From: Acanthaster planci
Taxonomy: Eukaryota; Echinodermata; Asteroidea; Valvatida; Acanthasteridae
DNA length: 64,000 bases
Direction of reading: 5' to 3'
Assembly (NCBI RefSeq): GCF_001949145.1
Contig: NW_019091385.1
Location: forward strand, 2,220,650 to 2,284,649
Shown: piece after piece, positions 1 to 11,298 of the stretch
Numbering within the stretch: the first letter of the stretch is position 1
How the letters are laid out: each line of letters opens with the position of its first letter
Made by a program: the position numbers and the translations under genes
The notes under the pieces: model-generated
What the model saw: the letters and a program-made list of their open reading frames with translations, nothing else
What the model was told of the DNA's origin: nothing
The model's database searches: none

Positions 1-3000
1 ATAGTTCTAGTAATTTTAACCGAACACTTAAAATAGAGAAAGGCAGATGACTACTGAATGCACGTAGCTCACTTTGTCTTGGCCATGTCACGTTTACTTA
101 TTGTAAAGAATGACAGCATTGAAATAAATGATTCATTCATTCATTCAAATCTACAGTGCCGATCATACAGGCTCATTCACCCAGTTATTTGTGCGGCCAG
201 TCCAATATAAAATATATGAGGAATAAAAGAACAATGTCCCTGCAAGATTGTTTCTTCGGCTAGTTACAGTCCCTTGACAAGTCACTAATCACTTCAGGCG
301 TAAGAGCGTTCAGAAACGAAGTCAATAATAAGTTCAGTAGAGGGAAAGTATAGAGGGAAAAAGTACCTATGCTGGCTCACAACTAATAATGTAGTTGCAT
401 TGAACGTTTTTATTTAATTTTTTTTTTGGGGGGGTGTAGAACTTGGCAAGTTGCCGGAGAAGCCACTTTGGGCATGTCTAGCTTCTCCAAATGGCCTTTA
501 GAGCAGAAGGTATTGCACAGACTGGTTCCCTGCACACAGCATTTTTTTCATATCACTATTTTTATCAACCAATCTCTTGACGTTAGCGCCGAGTGCTCAC
601 CAGGCATTTATATCGAATGAAGTGCCTTGTTTACCTATGTGCTCTGGTTCATGTGAATATGTCACGACAGGCACGAGAGAGACCAGATTTGACGTCAGTA
701 ATTCGGGCCGATTGCTTCTTGAGAAGCCGGCTAAACATGCTCCGACTGGATGCGCGCCCCCGATTGGTTATCGCCCCTACCACGTCACATGCGTACCCAC
801 AATCCTAGCTTTAACGTCATCCGTGGGTGTAATCTGGGGATAGGGGACAAGTCGTGGAGACGTTCATGCCGTAGATAGCACGACGATAATATCGTCGCTG
901 CTTGTAGCAACCTCGGCCGATCGAAAACGAAAACAGGTAAACAGCCCCACAAAAATGTCAAAATGTCAACTGAAGTGATCATGTTGCTCTGTTTACATCA
1001 GACAGCGGTTTCGATCCTTCGGGGGGGACAGAGAATCGAGACTTAGTAAACTGGTTTTGAGACATTTGTGTGTTTGTTCCAAAATTTGCTTTATTAATAT
1101 TAAGACAACAGTTTCCGTTTCTATTTCGAACTTCTTTTTAACAAAAACTGCTGTGCGTTCGGTTTCGTTCAGAATCACTGGTTGCTCAGAATTAATACTG
1201 GGGTTTGCTCATTTATGGATGTGCTTCGGTTGCATATCCATCAGTTATTTTCAGACTGTAAAATATAAGATGGTGAAACTACATCACAGTCATCTATATG
1301 GAGGTTTGAAATCAGCAAAATCACCAAATCTGCAGGAAAAATTACAAAATAATGTTCTTGTGAACACAATATATTATAAAATATATTAAATATTTAAATA
1401 TTTTTTTTAATATTTATTTTTTTTAAATAATCAAAATTCTTGTGAGGACATTAGGACAGTTCGAATTGTCATTACGTTACCCACTGACCCCAAGCATCCT
1501 GTAATACACTTATTACTTTCCGGTCGGACTAAGAAACATAAACAAACAGCCTCATGAGTCCTGACTAACCGGGAAAAAAGTCAAAGAGCCAAAATCTGAA
1601 ATGAGCACGGAGAGGCCGGGGGAAAAACCACAGCAACCTGCACGTCCTGTCTTGATCTTCTTACAATATCAACGCGGTAAAGAAAAAAAATTAATCATAA
1701 CAAACACGACTCTTCCCCCTTTTCGACGGACAGGCAAACGACACGGCTCTTCCAATCAGCTGTCACGAGGTTCCTCAGGCCGGGTTCTCACGACCAAAGG
1801 CTCCGGGTCCGGATTGGATCGAGTGACAGGCCCGGAGTGGGATACAGGGAGTTGACAACCGGACTGCACTTCGTGCCCGACCACCCACCGATTTCACGAA
1901 GACAGGAGGGATCCGGAAAAACAGAAAGGGTTCTCTCTCTCTCTCTCTCTCGTTCGAAACAACAGGATAATAATGGGTGCTGCGAATAGTCAGGAAATTA
2001 CCACTTTTAGTAATCTGATGACTGACGGACGGTTAACCTCGCAGTTTCTGACCAGTGTTTGGTCTTAAGTAGTGTGCATACTGTACCAAGGAGAAAGTTA
2101 AGAACAATTGGAAAGAAAGAAAACGACGGTTACCAAAACAAAACCTGAATATCTGAGACAGGTTTGATCAAAAACGTATTTTTAAAACTAAAAGACCTCC
2201 AAACATTCAAGGGGATGTTTGCAGGGGACACATTCAGTTGTTACAAGTCTGGAACAACGTACAATTATTGATCAATATAATATCCAAACCAAAATTTTTA
2301 AACAAGCAACATTCATCTAAATTAATTTCCAAACACAGTCTTAAATAAGGTGAATACACCCCAAACCGTCCGAGTGCATTCATTTTGGAGGACCAACAAG
2401 GGCCGAAAGGACGTATGCAATGCGCCCTCTGGCGGTGCAAATGATTTATCTTCGACACAACTAAAGTGTCAAGAGCTGACGGCTGGAGCCCACAGAACAA
2501 CTCTTGCTCACACAAAATACAGCATACAATGGCAATCGAGAGTTCAAAAACAGTATCCTGTCATTCGCAGTCGGCTTTTGTGCTACAATTTACTTTAGTG
2601 ATCCCCAAAGCTCTGAAATACACACCACTCAAGTCGGATGTGATATAACATTATACCTAAGTAATCATAATACTTCCTGGATCGAACAGCAGGTCACCGC
2701 CATGGTGTTCAAGAACTTGTTTAAGTCCCCTTGTCCTCTCCATGAAATTGAATTGCTGTGCGGAAAAGCCAAATGGCCTGTATGCAATCATGTAACACTA
2801 CGGTCAGAGGAAACTCATACTCGCATATCCGTACTAACACTGAGCTCTGCCTCAAGCTATAGTACTCATCAAAATGTACTGGCTACTACAGTTATCAGCT
2901 GCAATTTCTTTATTACAATAGTGCCAGATGTATCGATTTCAAACTATCATTTCAATTTTGATGTCTTCGACAGGTTCGAACCAGAGGCTAGGGCATTATA

Positions 3001-4105
3001 TCAGGAAGAGTTCATCTGGACAGGCTAAATTCAATTTAAAACTGCCAGTTTATGGTTTTTGCCACTACTTTCTCACAAAGCACCTGAGCGAGTCTACGAG
3101 CACCACGCAGCGAAGATGAGAAACCTAATCGCTCGCCGCGTTCTCTCGGCTTCGGATTGCAGTAATCATATCGTTCTTGTATCTGGCAACTTTTTAAACC
3201 TTTTTATATGACACCGGTCCTGAACTTGGTAGGTTGCGGTTGGATACAATCTCTTCGGGTCTTGAAACATGAGCCGTGACCCGGAGCTAGAGCACGATAT
3301 GCATAGACTGCTAGTACAAGGGGGGATGGGTGATGAGATTCCACATACCGGATATGACCGATTACAAGAATGACTTTGATAGCTTTCACCTGCATTCCCA
3401 ATCGTCGAATGGCAATTGTTCGCAAAGAGTTCGTGGCCAAACTGCGGAGTTCACAGCAGAATCCATATCCACTCCACGCATTTTCTCAGACATTAACTTA
3501 AGGCATTTTAAGTTTATCAGTCTTACCATTGGTTAGTTTATGGTTTTTGTTACATAGCCCACGTTTTGCTATATAATAAAACACGATGTCTCGTCGTACT
3601 AAACGTGTATGTGCCAATGCAGAATGCGAGAGAATGTTCTAAATTTGTCTGTTGACTGTGAATATGGAAACTGTGCTCTTGGACAGCAGGCTACATGGGT
3701 ATAAACTATAAGCGATGATGATCTTCATGCAACTACATTGCAAGTTAGCATGTTGTACCGTTAGCCCAGGTTGGGCGTTCTCTTCATTTACACTACGACT
3801 GACCATGGACTCACGTCCGGGGTACAAAAGTCCCACTACAATGCGGTTTTTTTTTTCAACGGTGTTTTCTCACATTTTTACATGGCGAACACAGCTTCGT
3901 TTGCAAATAGTCTTATATCCCGAATTCCAAAAATGCTGTGTTGAAATTACTAAATACACCCGCAGACAATATATTTTGCAGGAAATTTTGCGAAACTCCA
4001 CGCTTTCCGTCGCGATTCGTGAACGAACCCACGTCCGTCTACAGTACGCATTTGCGCATGCACCAAAAACGGCCTCCAAGCTCAGCAAACATTGTCAGTT
4101 ATGTT
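1..4105. other. Gene-free flank with low-complexity tracts
   Basis: No exon with recognisable protein similarity was seen on either strand. The stretch holds a short ATTC tandem run near 129-146, an AT-only-like tract around 1366-1440, and a perfect CT microsatellite at 1932-1951. Around 690-800 the base composition is more CpG-rich and contains a palindromic CRE-type TGACGTCA (690-697) and an inverted CCAAT box (ATTGG near 762), so a promoter or enhancer cannot be excluded. No coding exon could be attached to it. Open frames here are short and lack family resemblance. Confidence 0.5.
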
Positions 4106-4199
4106 CTCTAGAGCTAGGTCTACGCTCCACTGGAAATGCGTGGAGACACGCCGACAACAGACCTAGCCGTAGCTTTCGAAGCCCGTTTCGGACACGGCC
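4106..4199 (+). repeat. Interspersed repeat, copy A of an inverted pair
   Basis: This ~94 bp segment matches the reverse complement of 5343-5438. Shared blocks include AAATGCGTGGAGAC, AGACCTA, CGTAGCT and TTTCGGACACGGC, in the same order and spacing apart from small indels. The similarity stops abruptly at both ends, which is expected for two insertions of one mobile or satellite-derived unit rather than conserved coding sequence. A 207-codon open frame crosses this copy, but I regard it as chance. Confidence 0.75.
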
Positions 4200-5342
4200 T
4201 TGTCTGCGCAAAATGCATTGTAACAGACCGCCCCCTACGCCAGCGCGGAAGAGCGAAGTCCAACCTGGGCTAGATGTACCATATGCTACGCATGCATACT
4301 GCAGCATCACTCTCGATCCCCCAAAAGCCAGGATCTAAAGTGGGGAAAGACTCCGTCCTTTGGCTATGTGTTTTTTAAAACAGCGTTCCAGGGTTAGAAC
4401 GTTTTCTACATGAATTTAGAGGAATATTAGCCCCTAGAAATGATTCCATCGAATTTTGCGAATCCCCTTAGCTTTTGCTGTTTTTCAAATAAACGACTAA
4501 GCAGAAGGAAATCAAGCCAACTGTCTGAAGATTGCTGTGTTGTAAGGTTGCCGTCTCGTGAAATGGTGACCTCGTGAACGAGGCCCATTGCGAAATTCCA
4601 CCTCCCACCGTACCCGAAGAACCACTAGGAACCAAACCCCACCCATGCATTTTAGCAGAGTCGCCTCAAAAGCAATTATTTCGATCAAACGGTGATCTCG
4701 TCGGAAGTAAGGGCTCGGAATCACCAGACATGTCGTTGCCAATGAAAGAGGCACGCTAGCGCTGCCTGACAGGCTGGGCAACTGGCGTCAATTTTATACG
4801 AGCTTCTTTCCTGCATGTCTGCTCGTATATTACAACGCGCATGCATCGTTTAATTATGCAGATGAGGAAACCCTCTCTGAGCGGCCATCAACGTATGCCA
4901 TGCATTGAGTGATGCGGATGCATCAATGTCCATGATCCACAGCGGCCGCAAACAGAAAATAAATCATTCATATATCCAGATGTTTCCGGATCATTCTGTT
5001 TTTCCTTTTTTCTTTTTTTTAATCAATTTGGGGAATCGCTAATGAGCAGGGCTAGAAGCAATACACTTTTAATCTATAAACAGCGGATAAAACCGCATAA
5101 CGTTCATCTACCGATACGTCTGTTGTCCCGTGCTTTGTCTCAATAAATTTTATACTGCAGTAATTACTTTGTCATTTGTAGCACCTGAACTGTGGATTTT
5201 AGTTTTAACCTGAAAAGTATAAGACTTGAGAAATGGGTGGTGGATACGGTATGAGCAATGTTCATTTTATCTGAAGGAAATCACACGTAACTTGCGTCCC
5301 CTGAATACAAGCGCAAGTGCCACCGGACATATTCGGGCTACA
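4200..5342. other. Spacer between the two inverted repeat copies
   Basis: About 1.1 kb of unique-looking AT-rich sequence lies between the two oppositely oriented copies. I see no exon, RNA gene or further repeat in it. Confidence 0.5.
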
Positions 5343-5438
5343 GCCGTGTCCGAAACTGGCTTAGAGCTACGGATAGGTCTATTGTCTACGCGTCTCCACG
5401 CATTTCTAACGGAGTGAAGACCTAGACGTAGCTCTAGA
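5343..5438 (-). repeat. Interspersed repeat, copy B of an inverted pair
   Basis: This is the reverse-complement partner of 4106-4199. In its own sense orientation (minus strand) it begins with GAGCTACGTCTAGGTCT and about 55 bases later carries the approximate reverse complement of that block. The unit therefore folds into a hairpin with ~17 bp arms and a few mismatches. That terminal inverted-repeat layout suggests a tiny non-autonomous DNA transposon (MITE-like). The family is not identified. Confidence 0.75.
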
Positions 5439-8400
5439 CAAGAGATTCGGATGCAGGCTACGTTTTACATACAAAAATCCTTATCTCTGACCATGCAGTT
5501 AAATTACATTAAGCAAATCTCTTTAAAATCATGAGGCTGGCGAGGACGTCGACAAAACTGGACAGTGACATTGGCAAGAAAATCCCTGTTGGCGATGGCC
5601 ACCACTTTACATGCCAGCAAAGTTAGTACTCCAATAGCACACGTTTTTTGATTAACACTACGGCCCCAAACCCTCAAATACTAGTAAAGGTGAACAAAAC
5701 ATGAGCCGAAAGCCGCACAAGTCTGTGTGTACACTTGAACAAGAAAGTCATCCGGTGAAATGTGGAGGCGCGAACACAGCGCTTGACAACTAACATAAGA
5801 TATGGGAGCAAACAAGAGAGGGCGCTGAGCCTAAAACTATTTCAGTATTTCATGTACATGTAATTTTCTGTGGTGGTCTTCAGACACTTTTGTACAGGGG
5901 CACGGCTGGATTACAAGGGATTATGATGTGGTGTCCCTATAGAGAAAAGCAATGGTAAACAATGTTAATTGAAGAATGTTAAATAGGGCGCTTGTGGTGA
6001 CTGATCGCTGTGTAAGTGGTGCCCACTCGCACGGTGGTCCATCGCTCTCAGTGTAAAATTGTTTAGACGAACAGCAATAAAATAAGCGAACTTTGGACAG
6101 GCCGGCCCCTGACCACGAAAGACCCATAACTGGCGTAAACACAGCCTGGTGTCCGAAATTACAGATTAAATAACCTGTTATGTCACAGAGCATTCAAGCT
6201 TAGATTTGATTTTCGATGCATCCTTTCGATGCAGAAATTCGAAATAAATTTAGGGCTAGTAAAAGCGCCCTAACAACTACAAAATCTTGTCTGGCGGTAT
6301 AAGACCTGAAATAACTGAATTACAAATACCTGACCAGACATTTGAACTAACGTTCTCACTATAGGTTAAAAAACTTGAATGCATTTGCATTCACACTTAC
6401 GTTTAAAAAGCTGATATTAAAAATGCTACGTCTAGTTAATTTGTTGTAAGCGTTTACAGGTGTACCTTTTATTGCTAAGAAATACTTAAGCTACACAATG
6501 ATAACGAAGAATCATACCAAATGAGAAACAAGTTGAAGTTATAAACTCCATTGGATATTTCTAATCTTTTCATCATATTTCTGAAATTTACAAATTTTGC
6601 CGAAAGTCGTAACCGCAAAGACAACTGTCGCACTGGATGTACTCAACATTAACAACCAACCTCCCAAAACAAGTTTCACCCCTACACCCCTCCCCCACCA
6701 TAGGATCTTGACTGTACCAATTCGTTTTGATTCACTGCCACTAGCAAGGAGGAATGTGACTGTCTCGTGCCGTTGCTAAGGGACAAAGTGCCCCAGGGAC
6801 AAAGTTGCATGGCGCGCATTCACTGGACAACGGTGACTGTGGGATCGAAGGGCACGGGACCATCGTGCTTTCGACACAATGCATTAAAAAAGGGTATATA
6901 ATTGTTTTGTTTTGGTGAAAAAGCTCAAAACAAAGTTGGTAAAATTTAATGAAACTATCATCAAGTGAAATCTATGATGGGACATCAACTATGTACTTTC
7001 TCATTCTGGTCCGTCATAGAGATAATTTCTTCCTCGGTTTCGAATTCGACGACGAAGGGCCTCAAATTTTTCCACATTAAAAGTACGGACACAAAGTAAC
7101 AAGAAGCTCACCAGCAGTCGACTGACCACTTCAGTGTTGCTTTGCCACATCGAACTTGACAGGGAAAAAATGAATATTCGTGTCAACGTCTAACATCACT
7201 TTACACTTTTCAGTCTTGGCAGAATGAGATAATAAAAAAAGACACCCGACAGTTTCTTCACAATTTGCATGCACTGGCCGTCACACATTTCCAGCCATGA
7301 CTATACTAATGTTGCACCCATCTATCTCCCGAGGGACTGGTTTGCCGTCTGTACACGTGGCGGTCACCCCTGTAGCCGGGCGGCCACAAATTGACAAGAG
7401 GCACACGAATATCTCTCATCAAACAGGGAACGTTAAGTCATCTACTGTATCTTTCTTCCTCCCATTAGTTTTTCGCATCACGTAAGGAACAACCAGCCTC
7501 GCCATCCACTTTTGCCGTTAGCAATTTTGTCTGAGTTAAATTCAGTATGCTTATTAACGCTTGAGTTCATTTCCAAACCATAGCTGAACCACGATTATAA
7601 TACAAGCTTCCGTAATCCGAACACGTTTTGCAGAAGTTAGGAACCGAACAGTAAATTCCCTGTTTCCCCTCTTTGGGTAAAAAAACAATTAAAGGAGGCC
7701 AAGGCAATAAAGTAAAATGCGTATCAGCCGTTAAATTGAGGATCTACGAACACAGAAATAATTCCATTGATTATATTTATCACACTGTTTAAGTGTCTCC
7801 AATCGAAAGGGCATTTGCGTGTCTTTGAGCATGTTGACATTCGATTTATTAATTGAATGGGTCCATAAACAACTACAGTACAGTTACGGCTTATAGTTAC
7901 TTACGTGCTTCCCGCCTTCATAGATAGATTGCATTACCACCATGTAAAATTACAATCGGGTTTTCCGCTGTGATTTTTACAGTACGTTTGGAAAATGTTT
8001 TCCCCGACTGACCACTTAAAAAGTCAAGCTATCTGGGTCATCTGTATCCGGAGGGGCTGAGGATAAAAGAGGAGCCGGCAGGTTTGACGTAAGGGAAGCA
8101 TGTTGCCCACATTTGCAATGAATGGCTGAATGCAAATTCAGACAGAAACCCTGCTCACCCGACCTCCACGGTCAAGAGATCCGTAAAGACCCGCTGGTCC
8201 CTTCACTCCGCACGATGCACTCTACAAACTCCTATCTCTTGATACGGCCCATGTTTTTGTAATGCCAGACCACATTCGGATGGGGAGAATTCACTGCATG
8301 TGCATTTTACGAGCCCACGCGAAAGATAATCCGTGGTTCAGCGAGTGGATTGGAGTACATACACGAGCGGCAGATCACTCGAGAAAGTCTGGGAGCGTGC

Positions 8401-9779
8401 CGCCTAATAGCCTCCGGTCATTTTTTTCTCCCGCTCCCTTTTTGGCCATTCAGGAAAAAGTTCGCTGAGCTGGGCATCCACAAACGTTAACTATAATCAT
8501 GGGTATTTTGCATTTTTGGCTTTTTGCTGTTCACCAGGCAATCACGCTCCGAGACCCCACAAAAGATGAAGAGCAGGGTGAAAGAGCTGCGGCTACCTTT
8601 GTCGGGAGATCAACGGGTCCCCCGAAACGAGGTCGCAATAATGATACCCACTCACATTTACCCACAATCTTTTATAATTAGTCACACAGAAGCTGATCTT
8701 ATCAAGACTAAAATAGATGCATTGCAAAAACTCAAGTCACTGTGAAGGACTTCACTGGAGAAAATACATATAAAAAGGTGTTACTTAGAGAAACAAATAA
8801 ATAAAGTGAATTAATGAATAGACAAACAAATACATAAATCAAACAAAAATAAACAAATAAAAAGTGCACAGTAAGTACATTTTACAAATCTCTTCACTTT
8901 TGGTTACAATTTACATGCAGCTACGAACACTGGTAGAAACTCAAAAAGTTGTACAATGTTTTATCTGGAGGAAAGAGGTATGATCACAGGCACAATGTCT
9001 AGCTTTATCGGGAAATTATTTAGAAAGGCACAGTACCATGATCACATCAGCAAACCAGCGCTTTTGCAATGGAGTGTCAAAATTGGCTCACATATGGTGA
9101 GTGGTTTCCATTTTGTATTTCCTTCGGACAAGGTCATCGGTCAAGCAAACTTGACCACGATGGCGCAGGTGGCTGGACTAAGAGTGATCGACTGGTATTT
9201 TTACGAGCATGGGAAAGAGATCTTTGTTGTGGAAAACTTAATTCGCCGCATGGCCCGAGGACTGGCGGCTTTTTTAGAAATGGTAGACGGGGAAAATTTT
9301 ACACGAAAGGTGTGAAAGTGAGCACCCCAGTACCAAGAAAATCCACCAAAAGGTAGGGATTATCTCCCCGGTAAAGTTGACGGGGGCGACACGGGATTTG
9401 ATTTTGGAAAAAAAAAGGGACCGAGGCACAGGGGAAAGGTGACTAAGCTAGAATGCCGACCGGGACAGGTTTTTAAGAACAAGAAACAAGTCAGCAGAAG
9501 TTATTGGAAGGGATTTGCTGGCAAGAGCCGGTGCACTTGTACGCCGCGGGAGATGGGGGCTAAGATCCCAGGCGACGGAGATGTGTTAAAACCCCGCAGT
9601 TCCCATGGGAGAGGGAAAGAAAAAGAAAAGAACTGATTTATTTGAGTATCGTCTGCAAAGTAGGCCTACAACGGTGAACTTTGCAAAATCATGTTGCCTG
9701 ACTGAACATCCGATACCTTTATCCTTCAGTTGATTACGTAATTCTCCAATACTCCGAACATTTATAGGTACACAGACTC
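5439..9779. other. Gene-free stretch
   Basis: No exon, RNA gene or clear repeat was recognised over about 4.3 kb. At 8775-8865 there is an A-rich AAAC/AAAT low-complexity tract that could be the decayed tail of a retroelement. Two overlapping open frames at 8956-9356 (119 and 95 codons, different frames) have no recognisable similarity and no supporting splice structure, so they are not called genes. Confidence 0.5.
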
Positions 9780-10100
9780 TAACACTTTTTTCATATGTCA
9801 TTCAAAGGCGCCAATATGTTATCATTATCCTTGCTCAGTAGGCTCACACATCTGAACATTCCTGAGACAATCTAAGCTCCCTGTGGAGTATACGAACCCG
9901 ATGCTGCCGTACCGGACGCAAATGGCTAAACATAAAAATCATATCTGCCTTCAAAGTACCCAATTACTCCTAGGTGGAGAAAGGCACACAGGGTAAAGTG
10001 ACTCGCCGAAGGTCTTAATTAACATGTAACGCCTACAGGGATTCTAACCCCGATCCTACGATCCGAAGCTTCAAGCCTTAACCACTAGGCCACGTGTCCC
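9780..10100 (-). mobile_element. tRNA-derived SINE, near full length
   Basis: Read on the minus strand, the element starts at 10100 with a tRNA-like head. The Pol III A box is TGGCCTAGTGG (10092-10082) and the B box is GGTTAGAATCC (10049-10039), about 33 bases apart, as in a tRNA gene. The body continues with CACTTTACCC and CTCCACCTAGGAGTAATTGGG, then ACTCCACAGGGAGCTTAGAT. It ends near GGATAATGATAA and GGCGCCTTTGA. This order matches the conserved central and 3' domains of metazoan (Deu/Meta-type) SINEs as I remember them. The B box deviates by one base, so the copy is probably old. The exact 3' end is uncertain by some tens of bases. Confidence 0.85.
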
Positions 10101-11090
10101 CAAATAATTCTCTTATGTTTCGATTTGTCTGAAGTTCAAACGCGAGTATTATTCACTGACGAGACTGAGAGTTGAAATCATGAGTTAAATTTTTGAGAGG
10201 ATCCGTTTGAATTTCAATGTGATCATTTTGAAAGAGTGGAGCTTTGGAAATCGGACATACAATGCAAGAGATCATACAAAATCATAAAACAAAATACCCC
10301 ATTTATAGCAGTAAAAATTCAAACATTTTTACAAAGCAAAATTAAGCAAAGAAAAAACTGACCCACTATGGGAACTGACATTTAAGAATGTTTAATTGCC
10401 TATGTTTGATTATTATTCTTTAAAAAGGAACAGACACGACAGAGATGAAAACGGTTGGTTTTTTAAATCCCATTATGCAAAAGCCAATTGTCATTTTAAT
10501 AGCAAGTTCAGAACGAATTCCTGGAGCCGTGATGTGGCCAATTGATTCCAACCCCTTGGGGAAAAATACCATAAATGTTGATAAAAGAACAGATTTGGCA
10601 TGACGTCAACACGAGGACAATTAGGGCAAATTGTGTTAATTAGAACTCAGTCACAGATTAAATAGAATAATTGCCTTCAATCCGACGATGAGAAATTCAT
10701 TATCAAGGAAGCTGCCCTTACTGAAGCAGAAAGTTTGCATTAAAATGTCAACTGTTTAAATTCCTGTTATGACAGTCATTCAATATAAAACATTTGCATT
10801 TAACCACGATTTAACAGTCTAAGTGCACACCAATTTACTTCATATGGCCAATAGAGGGCAGTATGAACAGTACTGTCCCAAAATAACAACCAATTTGGCA
10901 TGCAACACTTTGATTTGGAAGCTGGCTGACAGGTCCATTAAGTGAAGCAAAAATGGCGAATAACATTTAAGGCCAAGGATTAGATGTCATTGGAACTGCT
11001 AAGTCATATTTTTCCCACCTCAGTGAGGGCACACAGGGGTACAGTTCGACTCTCAAGACTGGATTTGCAAATTTGGGTAAATGCTAACCA
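10101..11090. other. Gene-free AT-rich stretch
   Basis: Nothing beyond AT-rich unique sequence was recognised between the SINE and the duplicated palindromic unit. Confidence 0.5.
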
Positions 11091-11298
11091 TGCAGGTTAC
11101 ATGTATCACATTATAATTATAACTGCGTTAACTTACCCCCAGAATTGTGGGGTCTGACGTTGGACTTGGAGAGGCGGACGTCGGACCCCACTGTTATGTT
11201 GCAGGTTACATGTATCACATTATAATTATAACTGTGTTAACTTACCCACAGAATTGTGGGGTCCGCCCTTGGCGGGGCGGACGTCGGACCCCACTGTT
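11091..11298. repeat. Tandem duplication of a palindromic ~100 bp unit
   Basis: Two direct copies lie side by side (11091-11195 and 11200-11298), each running from GCAGGTTACATGTATCACAT to CCCCACTGTT. Each copy contains its own hairpin. In copy 1, GTGGGGTCTGACGT (11147-11160) pairs with ACGTCGGACCCCAC (11178-11191) with one G-U wobble. In copy 2, GTGGGGTCCG (11256-11265) pairs perfectly with CGGACCCCAC (11285-11294). Outside the hairpin of copy 2, GTTAACTTACCC is mirrored by GGGGGTAGTGTTAAC near 11300-11315, giving nested inverted repeats. It looks like a small foldback element plus a local duplication. Confidence 0.85.

Noticed and set aside
3715-4338. 207-codon open frame on the plus strand
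   Set aside because: No recognisable domain, no splice context, Cys/Arg-rich random-looking translation, and it runs through a repeat copy (4106-4199).
8956-9356. Two overlapping open frames of 119 and 95 codons
   Set aside because: They overlap in different frames, neither resembles a known family, and no neighbouring exon or promoter supports them.
11020-11070. Pol III B-box-like GTTCGACTC
   Set aside because: No matching A box at tRNA-like spacing and no cloverleaf.
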